DNA of 54,325 bases. Origin: Blautia sp. (lineage in GTDB: Bacteria; Bacillota; Clostridia; Lachnospirales; Lachnospiraceae). Below the pieces are notes generated by a model. It made no database searches and had not been told where the DNA came from. It was given only the letters and a program-made list of their open reading frames with translations. Numbering within the stretch: position 1 is the first letter of the stretch; every line of letters starts with the position of its first letter. Where the stretch lies: the NCBI GenBank assembly GCA_023664455.1, contig JAMPFM010000001.1, positions 152,164 through 206,488 of the forward strand. The letters run 5' to 3'. The translations under genes were made by a program, and so were the position numbers. Below, one piece after another: positions 24,006 to 32,968 of the stretch.

Positions 24006-24828
24006 ACTAATCTCTTCCCATTTTGCCCGATTACGCAAAGATAAACTTTTCTGGCTCTGTACGACAGTAATCTTCGTTTATGCCATCCTCAATATGCTCA
24101 ATGGCGGCAGACAGGCGAATGCCGATATGACAGAATATCACTATACCCTGGACATATATTATTTCCGTTTCACTTTATCCATTGGCGCTTTTATTTCCAT
24201 ATTCAGCAGTATGTTTTGGGGGACAGAATACAGCGACGGCGCCATCCGCAATAAAATCATCATCGGCCATACGCGGAGAGCCATTTACCTTTCCAACCTT
24301 TTGATTACCTTCCTAAGCGCCCTATGGATGCTGCTTGTATGGATGATTGGCTCCCTAATTGGCATTCCTTTCCTGGGGACTTGGAAAATGGGGACTGGAC
24401 AGCTTTTTACCTATCTGCTGGCTGCTATCTTCATGACCGCGGCTTTTTGCGCCATATTTACGCTTGTCAATCAGTTATCGTCCAACAAAGCCACCACCGC
24501 CATTGTTTCCATCCTCTTATTTTTCGGTCTGCTCCTTTTAGCAAACCTGATTTATAACCGGCTAAAGGAACCGGAAATGACAAGCGGCTTAATCCTGACG
24601 GTGGACGGAATGGATTGGGGTGAGCCGACTCCCAACCCCTATTACATCAGCGGAACAACCCGGAATATCTACGAATTTCTTGCTGATTTTTTACCGACGG
24701 GACAAGGCATCAAAATATCATTTTTAGAGATTACCCGCCCGCTGCGCATGATTTTGTCTTCCCTATTCATTACCGTATCCGTAACGCTTAGCGGGCTATG
24801 GTTCTTTTCCAGAAAAGATTTAAAATAA
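23998..24828 (+). CDS. ABC transporter permease
   Basis: A 276-residue membrane protein with about six hydrophobic segments (first at about 20-35, then 60-80, 105-125, 145-165, 175-195 and 250-270), the topology of ABC-2-type permeases of bacitracin/lantibiotic transporters. The FSSMFWGTEYSDGAIRNKI segment after the second helix is typical. ATG at 23998 chosen since AGGAGG lies 8 nt upstream, inside the end of the ATPase gene. It is followed by the kinase gene after 14 nt. Confidence 0.87.
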   Translation: MNKLISSHFARLRKDKLFWLCTTVIFVYAILNMLNGGRQANADMTEYHYTLDIYYFRFTLSIGAFISIFSSMFWGTEYSDGAIRNKIIIGHTRRAIYLSNLLITFLSALWMLLVWMIGSLIGIPFLGTWKMGTGQLFTYLLAAIFMTAAFCAIFTLVNQLSSNKATTAIVSILLFFGLLLLANLIYNRLKEPEMTSGLILTVDGMDWGEPTPNPYYISGTTRNIYEFLADFLPTGQGIKISFLEITRPLRMILSSLFITVSVTLSGLWFFSRKDLK

Positions 24829-24842
24829 AGGAGGGTTTTCCC

Positions 24843-25724
24843 ATGCTTCTACCGTGGATTCTGTGCGGTATCCTGTCCGCAATTATCGCTGCGCTCTGCC
24901 TGAAACTCTATCTGGTGAAAAAAAGTATCAAAGAAATCTGCACGGAATTTATGGAGCATTTAGAAACGGATACCAACACGCTCATTTCCATCTCCTCAAA
25001 TGACAGACATGTCAGATATCTCGCCGCCAGCCTAAACAGTCAGCTACGCTTACTGCGAAGCCAGAGACAGCGATACCTAAACGGCGACCGGGAGCTGAAA
25101 AACGCCGTCACGAACATATCCCATGACCTGCGAACCCCTTTAACTGCCATCTGCGGATATCTGGATTTGCTGGAAAATGAGGATATGTCCGAAGACGCGG
25201 CGCGTTATCTTGGCTTCATCGAAAACAGAATCCATGCCATGAAACAGCTTACCGAAGAATTATTCCGCTATTCAGTGGTCATTTCCAACATAGAAACTAT
25301 GTCGTTTGAGAAAGTCAATATTAATAGCGTTCTAGAAGAAAGCATTGCAACGTTTTACGCCGTTTTCATGGAACGGGGCATCACACCCACAATCTGTCTT
25401 CCCGAAAAGAAAATCGTGCGCACCCTCAACAAAGCCGCCTTATCCCGTATCTTCGGCAATCTTCTGAGCAATGCCCTAAAATACAGCGACGGAGACCTGG
25501 ACATTACCCTGCGTGAAAATGGGGAAATCCTTTTTACCAATACCGCCGCCGGACTAAACGAAGTGCAGGTCGGCAGGCTGTTTGACCGTTTCTTTTCCGT
25601 GGAAGCGGCAGGAAACTCCACCGGGCTGGGACTTGCCATCGCCAAAGCCCTTACAGAGCAAATGCACGGCACAATCGGGGCACGGTATGAAGAGGGGCGG
25701 TTGGAGGTTTCTGTGAGGTTTTGA
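24843..25724 (+). CDS. sensor histidine kinase
   Basis: A 293-residue kinase with one N-terminal membrane segment (about 4-24) and almost no extracellular part, then HisKA with the phospho-acceptor His in NISHDLRTPL, and a HATPase with the N box (NLLSNALKYS), FDRFFS and the GLGLAIAK G2 box. Short intramembrane-sensing kinases of this kind serve peptide-resistance ABC modules, where the transporter itself often senses the peptide. Start at 24843 behind AAAGGAGGG. It partners with the regulator at 22295, being last in the module before a bidirectional terminator. Confidence 0.9.
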   Translation: MLLPWILCGILSAIIAALCLKLYLVKKSIKEICTEFMEHLETDTNTLISISSNDRHVRYLAASLNSQLRLLRSQRQRYLNGDRELKNAVTNISHDLRTPLTAICGYLDLLENEDMSEDAARYLGFIENRIHAMKQLTEELFRYSVVISNIETMSFEKVNINSVLEESIATFYAVFMERGITPTICLPEKKIVRTLNKAALSRIFGNLLSNALKYSDGDLDITLRENGEILFTNTAAGLNEVQVGRLFDRFFSVEAAGNSTGLGLAIAKALTEQMHGTIGARYEEGRLEVSVRF

Positions 25725-25733
25725 AGGGAGTGA

Positions 25734-25775
25734 AAAAACTCCCGGAAATATCAATTCCAGGAGTTTTAGTATTTT
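25734..25775. terminator. bidirectional terminator between the kinase gene and rpsI
   Basis: AAAACTCC and GGAGTTTT enclose a GGAA/TTCC inner stem; A and T tracts on the two sides let it serve both the kinase transcript (+) and rpsI (-). Confidence 0.8.
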
Positions 25776-25791
25776 CTTTCATTTCCGTAAA

Positions 25792-26199
25792 TTATCTCTT
25801 ACTGAACTGCGGCGCGCGTCTCGCTGCTTTGAGACCGTATTTCTTTCTTTCCTTCATACGAGGGTCTCTTGTCAGATAGCCCGCTTTTTTCAGGGTCGGT
25901 CTGTATTCGGAGTCCGCCTGGAGCAGCGCCCTTGCGATTCCATGTCTTACAGCGCCTGCCTGACCTGTGTAACCGCCGCCTTTTACGGTAACGATAACGT
26001 CGAATTTATCTACTGTATCGGTAGCTGCCAACGGCTGACGCACGATAACCTTCAAGGTTTCCATACCGAAGTAATCATCGATGCTTCTCTTGTTAACTGT
26101 AATTTCACCTTTTCCCGGTACTAAATATACTCTGGCAACGGATTTCTTTCTTCTGCCAGTCCCATAATATCTTGCTGATGTTTTTGCTGATTTAGCCAT
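25792..26199 (-). CDS. rpsI: 30S ribosomal protein S9
   Basis: 135-residue S9. The [23 protein letters not shown] region, [19 protein letters not shown] and the basic C-terminus ending APQFSKR, whose tail reaches the P-site tRNA in known ribosomes, are all intact. AGGAG precedes ATG. It follows rplM by 28 nt in the conserved L13-S9 operon. Confidence 0.97.
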   Translation of the reverse strand: MAKSAKTSARYYGTGRRKKSVARVYLVPGKGEITVNKRSIDDYFGMETLKVIVRQPLAATDTVDKFDVIVTVKGGGYTGQAGAVRHGIARALLQADSEYRPTLKKAGYLTRDPRMKERKKYGLKAARRAPQFSKR

Positions 26200-26227
26200 T
26201 TTAATTTTCTCCTTTCAGTCCCTTTCA

Positions 26228-26656
26228 TTAAAATGTTAATACTTCCGGTTTCTGCGCTGCGTGATTATGTTCCGGTCCCGCATACACATGAAGCTTCTTA
26301 TACATTTGTCTTCCTAAAGGTCCCTTGGGAAGCATACCTTTTACAGCATACTCAACGACTCTCTCAGGATGTTTGTTTAACATCTCTTTTAAAGTGGTCT
26401 CTTTCATACCACCCACATACTGGGAATGGCGGTAATAAATCTTCTGTTCCAATTTTCTGCCGCTTACTTTTACTTTCTCAGCATTTACGACGATTACATA
26501 GTCGCCCGTATCCATATGCGGTGTAAAAATGGGTTTATTCTTACCTCTCAAAACTTTTGCAATCTCAGATGCCAGACGTCCAAGCGTCTTATCTGCCGCG
26601 TCAACTACATACCATTTTCTGTCGATGGTAGCCGGGCTAGCCATAAATGTTTTCAT
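26228..26656 (-). CDS. rplM: 50S ribosomal protein L13
   Basis: 142-residue L13 starting [20 protein letters not shown], with DKTLGRLAS, the conserved [16 protein letters not shown] and [12 protein letters not shown] segments. The frame is open eight codons earlier, but CGGAGG 8 nt before 26656 decides the start. It is first in the rplM-rpsI operon. About 190 nt of leader lie between its promoter and its start, suggesting control of this operon by its leader RNA as known in other Firmicutes. Confidence 0.97.
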   Translation of the reverse strand: MKTFMASPATIDRKWYVVDAADKTLGRLASEIAKVLRGKNKPIFTPHMDTGDYVIVVNAEKVKVSGRKLEQKIYYRHSQYVGGMKETTLKEMLNKHPERVVEYAVKGMLPKGPLGRQMYKKLHVYAGPEHNHAAQKPEVLTF

Positions 26657-26659
26657 TAA

Positions 26660-26850
26660 TATTCCTCCGTTTCTGTTCAATCTGTCAATCAGACAGCCTG
26701 TCTTATGTTATGCAGGCTCAATATGATTGTCCTTTCATTACTTATGCAGATGTCCGGCTGCATGAAGAAATTTCCAGACAATCTTTCTGGTACTCTATTC
26801 AAAATGCCGGAGCCGGGGCTGTGGCTGGGCATTTTTAAACACCGTCACAT
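26660..26850 (-). ncRNA. rplM leader RNA (L13-leader candidate)
   Basis: About 190 nt from the predicted start of transcription to the rplM ribosome site. It contains a long imperfect hairpin with arms AAAAATGCCC / GGCATTTT (about 26802-26836) and further pairings near GCAGCCGGACATCTGC (about 26746-26762). Firmicutes often carry an autoregulatory L13 leader here. I judge by position and pairing, not by a covariance match. Confidence 0.5.
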
Positions 26851-26856
26851 TGAAAT

Positions 26857-26885
26857 ATTATATTATACGCTTCCACGCGTGTCAA
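26857..26885 (-). promoter_or_regulatory. promoter of rplM-rpsI
   Basis: Minus strand -35 TTGACA (26880-26885), 17-nt spacer, -10 TATAAT (26857-26862), a consensus sigma-A promoter as expected for ribosomal genes. Confidence 0.85.
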
Positions 26886-26958
26886 CTGATTTTTCTGGCA
26901 AAGTAGTTAAAAATGGTAAAAAATATCGTCTTGCCAATAATCAATAAACTTTTATACT

Positions 26959-27972
26959 TCATAAACCGCTCCAGCTTTCCCTAATCCTTGCTTCGTCATA
27001 ATCCGGCGCATACATGGCAGCTTTCTCACAAAGTTGCTGTATCACATCCTCTGGCTCTTCTAGTGCTTCCGCTATCTCAGATGCGGACTTTCCTTTTGCC
27101 AGTTTCTTACAGATAAGAAGAAAACGCTTTAATTCAATGCCTTTCTCGATTCCTTCCTCATAAATACTCATCCCTAACCCTATCATATGTTTTTCCCCCT
27201 CCGCTTCTAATTCTTCTTCAAAACTGATATATCTGGAAAGTTTTTTCCTGAAACCTTTCTGATGCGGCTGAAATATAATTGTCAGAAAATCTAATATATT
27301 TTTTTCTTCACTATAATAATCTTTATCCCCTAAACGTATTATCACAAGAGACATAAGGTCGTAGTTCTTTTTCCGGGGATGGCAGTTTCCTATATTTTTA
27401 TCATTCACCATCTTATAAAAAGAGATGCTCATCTGTTCCCGCTTTGGTATTCTGTCCCGGCAGATAAAGATAGTATAGCATTTTTCCAATTGATTGTAAT
27501 TCGTCTTTTCTGTTACTACGTCTAATTGGGAACATAACCGCCTTGCCAGGTAATAGATGCCTCTTTTCTCAATCGGATATCCTGGTCTGTAGTTCTTCTG
27601 CGATTCTACGTCAACATACAGATTTACTACTACTTTTCCACCAGATAACCTCGGATTCCTCGCTCGGAATGCAATGTCAAAGTTAGAGGTTTTCTCGCTT
27701 AATTCCGAAAACTCTGTTGATATCCCTTCAATCTTTGTATTAGTCCTGCCGCCGGATACTTCTATCGCTTCTGTAATGCTGTCTGCTTCGATAAACTCCA
27801 TGATTTCCGTTTCGGAATACCCTTGGTATTCTTCTACTGTTTCTTTTAAGATAATCGCAAGCACTTCCCGGTACTGCAAAATCTTCTTACTCTGTTTGTC
27901 CAGCGCCTCCATTTCTTCCGTCAGTTGGAAGGCGCTGGCAGCTCCTAGGCTTCCCTGAATCGTCTTTTCCAT
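26959..27972 (-). CDS. Rpn/PD-(D/E)XK family transposase-like nuclease
   Basis: A 337-residue protein of the PDDEXK_2/Rpn type that is common in Lachnospiraceae. The catalytic core is visible as NFDIAFRARNP followed by VVNLYVDVESQKNYRPGYP, a D-(x)n-E-x-Q pattern, then the KRGIYYLARRL helix. The C-terminal 80 residues are helical (GMSIYEEGIEKGIELKRF; SASEIAEALEEPEDVIQQL), also usual. Rpn relatives stimulate recombination; the real role of this branch is not settled. GGAGG precedes ATG. It stands alone, with a 400-nt leader region upstream holding tandem hairpins. Confidence 0.75.
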   Translation of the reverse strand: MEKTIQGSLGAASAFQLTEEMEALDKQSKKILQYREVLAIILKETVEEYQGYSETEIMEFIEADSITEAIEVSGGRTNTKIEGISTEFSELSEKTSNFDIAFRARNPRLSGGKVVVNLYVDVESQKNYRPGYPIEKRGIYYLARRLCSQLDVVTEKTNYNQLEKCYTIFICRDRIPKREQMSISFYKMVNDKNIGNCHPRKKNYDLMSLVIIRLGDKDYYSEEKNILDFLTIIFQPHQKGFRKKLSRYISFEEELEAEGEKHMIGLGMSIYEEGIEKGIELKRFLLICKKLAKGKSASEIAEALEEPEDVIQQLCEKAAMYAPDYDEARIRESWSGL

Positions 27973-28096
27973 CCCATTCCTCCTATGCAGTTGTCACAGG
28001 AGTCCGCTTTTCTTTAGAAACTCCTGCTTTGTAATAAGTGATTGAAAGCATGAATTTCTTTGAATTGCGGATTGAATTTGCGCATGACAGTGGATT

Positions 28097-28160
28097 GTGG
28101 TATTACAAACCACTGATGAAACTGCCTTTATATTTGGCAGCTACGGTTGCTTTGACCGTG
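28097..28160 (-). other. three consecutive hairpins upstream of the Rpn-like gene
   Basis: Within the 417-nt gap before the nuclease gene, three short stem-loops follow each other: GTGGT/ACCAC (28097-28113), CTGCC/GGCAG (28122-28140) and ACGGT/ACCGT (28143-28159), with linkers of 8 and 2 nt. The layout resembles a structured leader RNA, but I do not recognise a riboswitch class. The rest of the gap is AT-rich, including an imperfect inverted repeat at about 28200-28237. Confidence 0.4.
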
Positions 28161-28285
28161 ATAGAAAAGAAAATATGCTTTGAATTTATAATATCATCAA
28201 ATATATGAAATAGCAAATACTATTTTCATAAATATATTATCAAAATATCGTCGCAAAAGTCAGCTCTTTTGGTATGCAGAAAAAT

Positions 28286-28326
28286 AGTGGCATTCACCCT
28301 TTTTGTAAGAGTAAATGCCACTTCTT
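28286..28326. terminator. terminator after glgP
   Basis: AGTGGCATT / AATGCCACT stem with a T-rich run on either side, about 65 nt past the glgP stop; it can act in both directions. Confidence 0.8.
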
Positions 28327-28389
28327 TTTGAGACCTTTTCAAAATGGAAATAAACTTTTCACTTCCGCAAGTGGTAAAAATAGCCTATC

Positions 28390-30705
28390 TTATCTCAGTT
28401 TCCAGATATCCCTGTTGTATTCCGCGATGGTTCTGTCGGATGAGAAGAAACCAGCTTTTGCGATATTGACAAGCATCATCTTTCTCCATTTCTTCTGATC
28501 CTCGTAGTCCGCCATCATCTTGTCTTTCTTCTCGATATAATCTTCTAAGTCAAGCAATGTCATGAACCAGTCTTTGTTCATAAGCTCTTTGTGCAGTCTT
28601 TCCAGATTCTCTTTGTGCCCAACTTTCAGCGCTTCGTCACTGACGATGAAATCAACCGCCCTGCTTATCACTTCACTCTTGTCGTAGTACTCCTTCGGTA
28701 CATAATCCGCTTTCTCATAATGTGCGATAACCTGCTCGGATTTTTCACCGAAAATATAAATGTTATCGTCGCCAACCAGCTCATGAATCTCTACGTTCGC
28801 ACCGTCGGATGTGCCCAGCGTCACCGCACCGTTTAACATAAACTTCATATTGCCGGTTCCAGAAGCTTCTTTGGACGCTAAGGAAATCTGCTCGGAAATA
28901 TCACATGCAGGTATCATCTTTTCCGCATAGGATACATTGTAGTTTTCTACCATGAGGACCGTCATATAAGGGCTTACCTCAGGGTCTTTGTTGATAATTT
29001 CCTGCAATACAAGCAGCAAGTGAATGATATCCTGTGCAATGACATAAGCGGGAGCCGCTTTGGCGCCGAAGATAAAGGTCATCGGTCTTGCCGGTTTCTT
29101 ACCAGCCTTGATTTCCAGATATTTATGGATAATATACAAAGCATTCATCTGCTGGCGTTTGTACTCATGCAGTCTCTTGGACTGGATGTCAAAGATTGAC
29201 TCTGGATTCAGTGTCACGCCTTCTACTTCCTGCACATAGGCAGCCAGGTCTTTTTTGCGGTTCATCTTGATTTCTGCAATTCTGGAAAGCACTTTGTCAT
29301 CATCGATAAACTCAAGCAATTTTTCCAGCTTATCCGCATCTTTCTTATAGCCATCGCCGATGGTTTCAGAAAGGAATCCTGCCAATTCGCGGTTACAGGA
29401 TAACAGCCATCTTCTGAAGGTAATGCCGTTTGTCTTATTGTTGAATTTCTCAGGATAAATCTTATAAAAAGCGTTTAACTCCGTATCTTTCAGAATTTCC
29501 GTATGGATTGCCGCAACGCCGTTTACCGAGAATCCATAGTGAATATCGATGTGCGCCATATGCACTCTGTTGTTTTCGTCAATAATCTGTACCTTCGGGT
29601 CGTCGTATTTTGCAGCAACTCTCTTATCCAGCTCTTTGATAATCGGCACCAACTGGGGCACAACTTTTTCCAGATACTCCATAGGCCATTTTTCCAATGC
29701 TTCCGCAAGGATTGTATGGTTGGTGTAAGCGCAGGTCTTACTTACTACTTCGATTGCCTCGTCCAGTGTGAAGGCTTTCTCGTCTACCAGGATACGGATC
29801 AACTCCGGAATTACCATCGTCGGATGGGTATCGTTAATCTGGATAACCGCATGGTCATACATCTTTCTCAAATCATATTTCTTTTCTTTCATCTCGCGCA
29901 AAATCAACTGTGCCGCATTGCTTACCATGAAATACTGCTGATAAATACGGAGCAGATGTCCCGCCTCGTCGGAATCGTCTGGATATAAGAACAGCGTCAG
30001 GTTCTTCTCGATATCGCTCTTGTCAAAATCGATTCCTTCTTTTACGATGCTTTCATCTATGGTCTCAATATCAAACAATCTCAATTTATTGACACCACTG
30101 TCATAACCTACTACATCGATATCATAAAGTCTGGAAGTTACTTTTTTATCGCCAAATGCCACATCAAACGTAACGTCTGTCTTCGTCAGCCAGGACTTGT
30201 CCTCAATCCAGTCGTTTTTCTCTGCTTTCTGCAATTTGTCTTTGAAAACCTGTTTAAACAGACCGAAATGATAATTCAGGCCGATGCCTTCCCCCGGCAG
30301 CTCCAGTGTTGCAATGGAATCTAAGAAGCATGCTGCCAGACGTCCCAGACCGCCGTTTCCTAAGGAAGGTTCGGGTTCCACTTCCTCGATAACGCTCAGT
30401 TTCTTGCCATTCTTGGATAAAATGTCTTCCAGTTTGTCATAAATGCCCAGATTGATCAGGTTGTTGGATAACAGTTTCCCAATCAGAAACTCAGCGGAAA
30501 TATAGTAAATCTTTTTCTCGCCTTCGATGGGTTCTGAAACAGCCATCAGTTTCTTAGACAACATAAGCAGACTGTAGTACAATTCCTCGTTGCTGCACTC
30601 TGCAATACTCTTGCCGTAAGAGCCTTTTGTCTGCTCTTCCAACTCCTTTTCCAGATTCATTACCAGTACGTCTCTTTTCAGGTTGCTCGCCTGTGCCATA
30701 ATCAT
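28390..30705 (-). CDS. glgP: glycogen/maltodextrin phosphorylase
   Basis: A 771-residue GT35 alpha-glucan phosphorylase releasing glucose-1-phosphate from glycogen or maltodextrin. Visible family parts are [21 protein letters not shown] split over the N-domain, [25 protein letters not shown], and the pyridoxal-phosphate region [15 protein letters not shown], where the Lys-binding stretch and the phosphate-contacting residues lie. It is a little shorter than E. coli GlgP (about 800). ATG at 30705 has GGAGG 4 nt upstream; the ATG at 30699 is better spaced and may be the true start. It follows the LacI-type gene by 33 nt and is probably co-transcribed and regulated with it. Confidence 0.93.
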   Translation of the reverse strand: MIMAQASNLKRDVLVMNLEKELEEQTKGSYGKSIAECSNEELYYSLLMLSKKLMAVSEPIEGEKKIYYISAEFLIGKLLSNNLINLGIYDKLEDILSKNGKKLSVIEEVEPEPSLGNGGLGRLAACFLDSIATLELPGEGIGLNYHFGLFKQVFKDKLQKAEKNDWIEDKSWLTKTDVTFDVAFGDKKVTSRLYDIDVVGYDSGVNKLRLFDIETIDESIVKEGIDFDKSDIEKNLTLFLYPDDSDEAGHLLRIYQQYFMVSNAAQLILREMKEKKYDLRKMYDHAVIQINDTHPTMVIPELIRILVDEKAFTLDEAIEVVSKTCAYTNHTILAEALEKWPMEYLEKVVPQLVPIIKELDKRVAAKYDDPKVQIIDENNRVHMAHIDIHYGFSVNGVAAIHTEILKDTELNAFYKIYPEKFNNKTNGITFRRWLLSCNRELAGFLSETIGDGYKKDADKLEKLLEFIDDDKVLSRIAEIKMNRKKDLAAYVQEVEGVTLNPESIFDIQSKRLHEYKRQQMNALYIIHKYLEIKAGKKPARPMTFIFGAKAAPAYVIAQDIIHLLLVLQEIINKDPEVSPYMTVLMVENYNVSYAEKMIPACDISEQISLASKEASGTGNMKFMLNGAVTLGTSDGANVEIHELVGDDNIYIFGEKSEQVIAHYEKADYVPKEYYDKSEVISRAVDFIVSDEALKVGHKENLERLHKELMNKDWFMTLLDLEDYIEKKDKMMADYEDQKKWRKMMLVNIAKAGFFSSDRTIAEYNRDIWKLR

Positions 30706-30738
30706 GATACCTCCTGTTTTGTGCTTTTTTCTATATTC

Positions 30739-31728
30739 TTAACAAATAATGTCCATATATTGCATTCGGATTAGTTCATAATCCAAGAGAATTTCCATGC
30801 CTTGTCCGCCTTCCAGAAGGCGTTTCAACTCTACAACCGCCCTGTCCGCAATTTCTGAGAAACTCTGGCGGACCGTATTCATCTGTTTGCCTGCGTATCC
30901 CATCAGCGTAATGCCGCCGAATCCGCAGACCGGACGGAAAATATCCATTTCTATCAATGCTTTCATGGCGCCAATCGCCATCAAATCGGAAGCGCAGACA
31001 ACAATGTCTTTGTTTTTCGCATACCGGAATGTATGCATACGGGCTTCCAATTCGGAAAAATTACCATTGCGAATCAGCAGCTGTAAATTTTCCTCTTCCG
31101 CCAGCTTCCGAATCCCTTTTAATCTTTCCTCCGTCGTATAACCGTTCTTTTTGCCGGCAAGATATAAAATACTTTTTCCGCGGTTTTCCTGTAAGGTTTT
31201 CTTCGCCACATCATACTGTGCCTTCGCCTGGTCTATCCAGATACAGGATGTATTCTCATTCACCAGCGGCGCATCGACCGTTACGATTTTAAAAATCTTA
31301 GATGCAATCAGCCGATGCAGCGTTCTATCGTCCTTCAACAATCCAAACACAATCAGTCCGGTAATGCTTTGCGACTGTAGATACCGGATAATTTCATCCA
31401 GCGTCAGGTTGCGAATCATGGAATAGAACACGGTGATAATATCCAAATCCAGCTCCATCGCCCGGTTGATTGCACCGGAAAGATACTTCATATTAATTTC
31501 ATCCACCGCAGGCGTCGCATTGCCCAAATCCAATAAAAGCGCCACTCGCCCGGACTGTTTGGATGACAGCGCCGCCGCTACGGAATTTGGAAGGAAGTTC
31601 AGCTCTTCCACCGCCTGATTTACTTTTTTCTTGGTCTCTTCGCTGACATTGGGATAATTGTTTAAGACTTTAGATACCGTAGAAATCGCTACCCCAGCCC
31701 GCTTCGCCACATCTTTAATCGATACCAT
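30739..31728 (-). CDS. LacI-family transcriptional regulator
   Basis: A 329-residue regulator with a LacI HTH and hinge (VSIKDVAKRAGVAISTVSKVLNN; AVAAALSSKQSG-like hinge at about 47-60) and a periplasmic-binding-protein-like sensor domain. It lies 33 nt before glgP in the same direction, so a maltodextrin or glycogen-related signal is plausible. Two palindromes with central CG lie in its own leader, indicating autoregulation and control of glgP. The sugar ligand cannot be read from the sequence. Confidence 0.9.
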   Translation of the reverse strand: MVSIKDVAKRAGVAISTVSKVLNNYPNVSEETKKKVNQAVEELNFLPNSVAAALSSKQSGRVALLLDLGNATPAVDEINMKYLSGAINRAMELDLDIITVFYSMIRNLTLDEIIRYLQSQSITGLIVFGLLKDDRTLHRLIASKIFKIVTVDAPLVNENTSCIWIDQAKAQYDVAKKTLQENRGKSILYLAGKKNGYTTEERLKGIRKLAEEENLQLLIRNGNFSELEARMHTFRYAKNKDIVVCASDLMAIGAMKALIEMDIFRPVCGFGGITLMGYAGKQMNTVRQSFSEIADRAVVELKRLLEGGQGMEILLDYELIRMQYMDIIC

Positions 31729-31761
31729 TATTCACTTTTTCTTTCTCATAGAAGAGTCGTC

Positions 31762-31796
31762 GGGAAAGCGTTCCAGGTCTCGGAAATCGTTTTCCA
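31762..31796. promoter_or_regulatory. twin LacI-type operators before the lacI-glgP operon
   Basis: GGAAATCGTTTTCC (31782-31795) and GGAAAGCGTTCC (31763-31774) are imperfect palindromes with central CG, the usual form of LacI-family operators. Their centres are about 20 bp apart, near two helical turns. They lie between the promoter and the start of the regulator gene. Confidence 0.6.
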
Positions 31797-31799
31797 TAA

Positions 31800-31832
31800 C
31801 CATAATATAACAAAAATGGGGATATTTGTAAA
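31800..31832 (-). promoter_or_regulatory. promoter of the lacI-glgP operon
   Basis: Minus strand -35 TTTACA, 17-nt spacer and -10 TATATT (about 31802-31830), just upstream of the two palindromic operators. Confidence 0.6.
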
Positions 31833-31868
31833 CCATTCTTTTATAAAATCCGACGAAAAATTTTTAAA

Positions 31869-32165
31869 ATGGGGGGGATATATACATCCTCCTATCCTCC
31901 GCCACCCAAACCACGGATACGGCATCATCCAGGAAGTAGAGCATCTGACCAACGGCAGGATCCTGCTAGGCGCAGGCACCCTATACGGCGCCATCCAGAC
32001 GCTTTTGAAAAAAACTGGATCAAACTCTACAGCATGGATACCGAATCCAGAAAGAAAAAGGAATATGTGATTACAGAACAGGGAAAGAATGTTTTTGCCG
32101 CGGAAACGGCGCGGCTGCGGGAATTATTAGAAAACGCCGCCCTGATGGACAAAGCAGATTTTTAA
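31869..32165 (+). pseudogene. PadR-family regulator, frameshifted
   Basis: Three reading frames together spell a PadR regulator: YILLS, then HPNHGYGIIQEVEHLTNG and ILLGAGTLYGAIQTLLKK, then NWIKLYSMDTESRKKKEY and VITEQGKNVFAAE. Adding one base in the G7 run (31871-31877), one C near 31896 and one A in the A7 run (32008-32014) would restore a single frame starting at ATG 31869. No Shine-Dalgarno site precedes it. PadR genes usually pair with a DUF2812 gene, which follows here intact. Either the regulator is decaying or the consensus has homopolymer errors. Confidence 0.75.
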
Positions 32166-32190
32166 AAAAAGAAAAAGGAGCAACCTAAAC

Positions 32191-32883
32191 ATGATTACAT
32201 TTCGTTTCTATTTTGACAAAGAAAAAGCAACCCATTATTTAAACAACATGGCAGAAAGAGGCTATGCTTTGAAACGATTTTTCGCAGGATTCTATTTTTT
32301 CAAAAAATGTGAAAAAGGGGCGCACCGCTATCAGATTGATTTTGCCGACAGACCCTTTTCCCCCAGCCGCGAATATAAGGAATTTATGGAAGATATGGGC
32401 GTGGAAATCGTGCAGACTTGGGGATTCTGGATTATGCTGCGCAAACCGGCGCAGGAAGGCGCGTTTCAATTGTATTCGGATATCGAATCCAGCATTCGTT
32501 ATTATACCAGGATTCTTATCCTCTTTAAAGTCGTTGCCATCATAGAGCTAATCTGTTTTTATCTTGAACTGTTCGCCGGTGCAAGCGGCGTCCGTTTCGG
32601 CTATCCGGCTGCGTGCGTCATAGGCGCCTTTGCCATCGTCTTTACCGCTACCGCCATGAAGATGAAACGCAGGATTCTAGAGCTTGAGGAAAAACAAAAC
32701 AATTCCGTTTCTACCAAAAGAAGTAACTTATCCCCGTTCTCGGCAGCCGGACTTGTTCTCATCAGCGTCGCAACCATTACGAAAGATTCTGTCCCGTACT
32801 TTGTCACTTTACCTATTGAACTTCTGGGGCTCTGCTTTGCGATTATTGGGATGGTTCTTACGATTAGGAATCGGAAATGTTGA
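32191..32883 (+). CDS. DUF2812 membrane protein
   Basis: A 230-residue protein: N-terminal DUF2812 domain (about 1-100: FRFYFDKEKATHYLNNMAERG, RYQIDFADRPFSP, WGFWIMLRKPA) and four hydrophobic segments in the C-terminal half (about 113-131, 138-156, 185-200 and 205-222). AAAAAGGAG precedes ATG. Pairs of PadR and DUF2812 are frequent in Clostridia; the regulator here is broken, so expression may be unregulated. Function of the family is unknown. Confidence 0.75.
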   Translation: MITFRFYFDKEKATHYLNNMAERGYALKRFFAGFYFFKKCEKGAHRYQIDFADRPFSPSREYKEFMEDMGVEIVQTWGFWIMLRKPAQEGAFQLYSDIESSIRYYTRILILFKVVAIIELICFYLELFAGASGVRFGYPAACVIGAFAIVFTATAMKMKRRILELEEKQNNSVSTKRSNLSPFSAAGLVLISVATITKDSVPYFVTLPIELLGLCFAIIGMVLTIRNRKC

Positions 32884-32898
32884 GAGAGAGGGGGAGGG

Positions 32899-32940
32899 AG
32901 TCGAAACTTTTTCCGGGTGGGGAAGGTTTCGACTTTTATT
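32899..32940 (+). terminator. terminator after the DUF2812 gene
   Basis: AGTCGAAAC / GTTTCGACT with an inner CTTTTTCC/GGGGAAG pairing and TTTTATT behind it. Confidence 0.75.
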
Positions 32941-32968
32941 GGGGCGCTCATTCCACCATCGTCTTTAC

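Noticed and set aside
26959-27972. Insertion sequence with an active transposase
   Set aside because: Rpn/PDDEXK proteins are labelled transposase-like, but no terminal inverted repeats or target duplications are visible around this gene.
28081-28160. Cyclic di-GMP or other known riboswitch before the Rpn-like gene
   Set aside because: I could not match conserved loop sequences of any class I know, so only the hairpins are reported.
31746-31994. Minus-strand frame of 82 codons upstream of the LacI-type gene
   Set aside because: It covers the operators, the promoter and the broken PadR gene in antisense, and has no family similarity.
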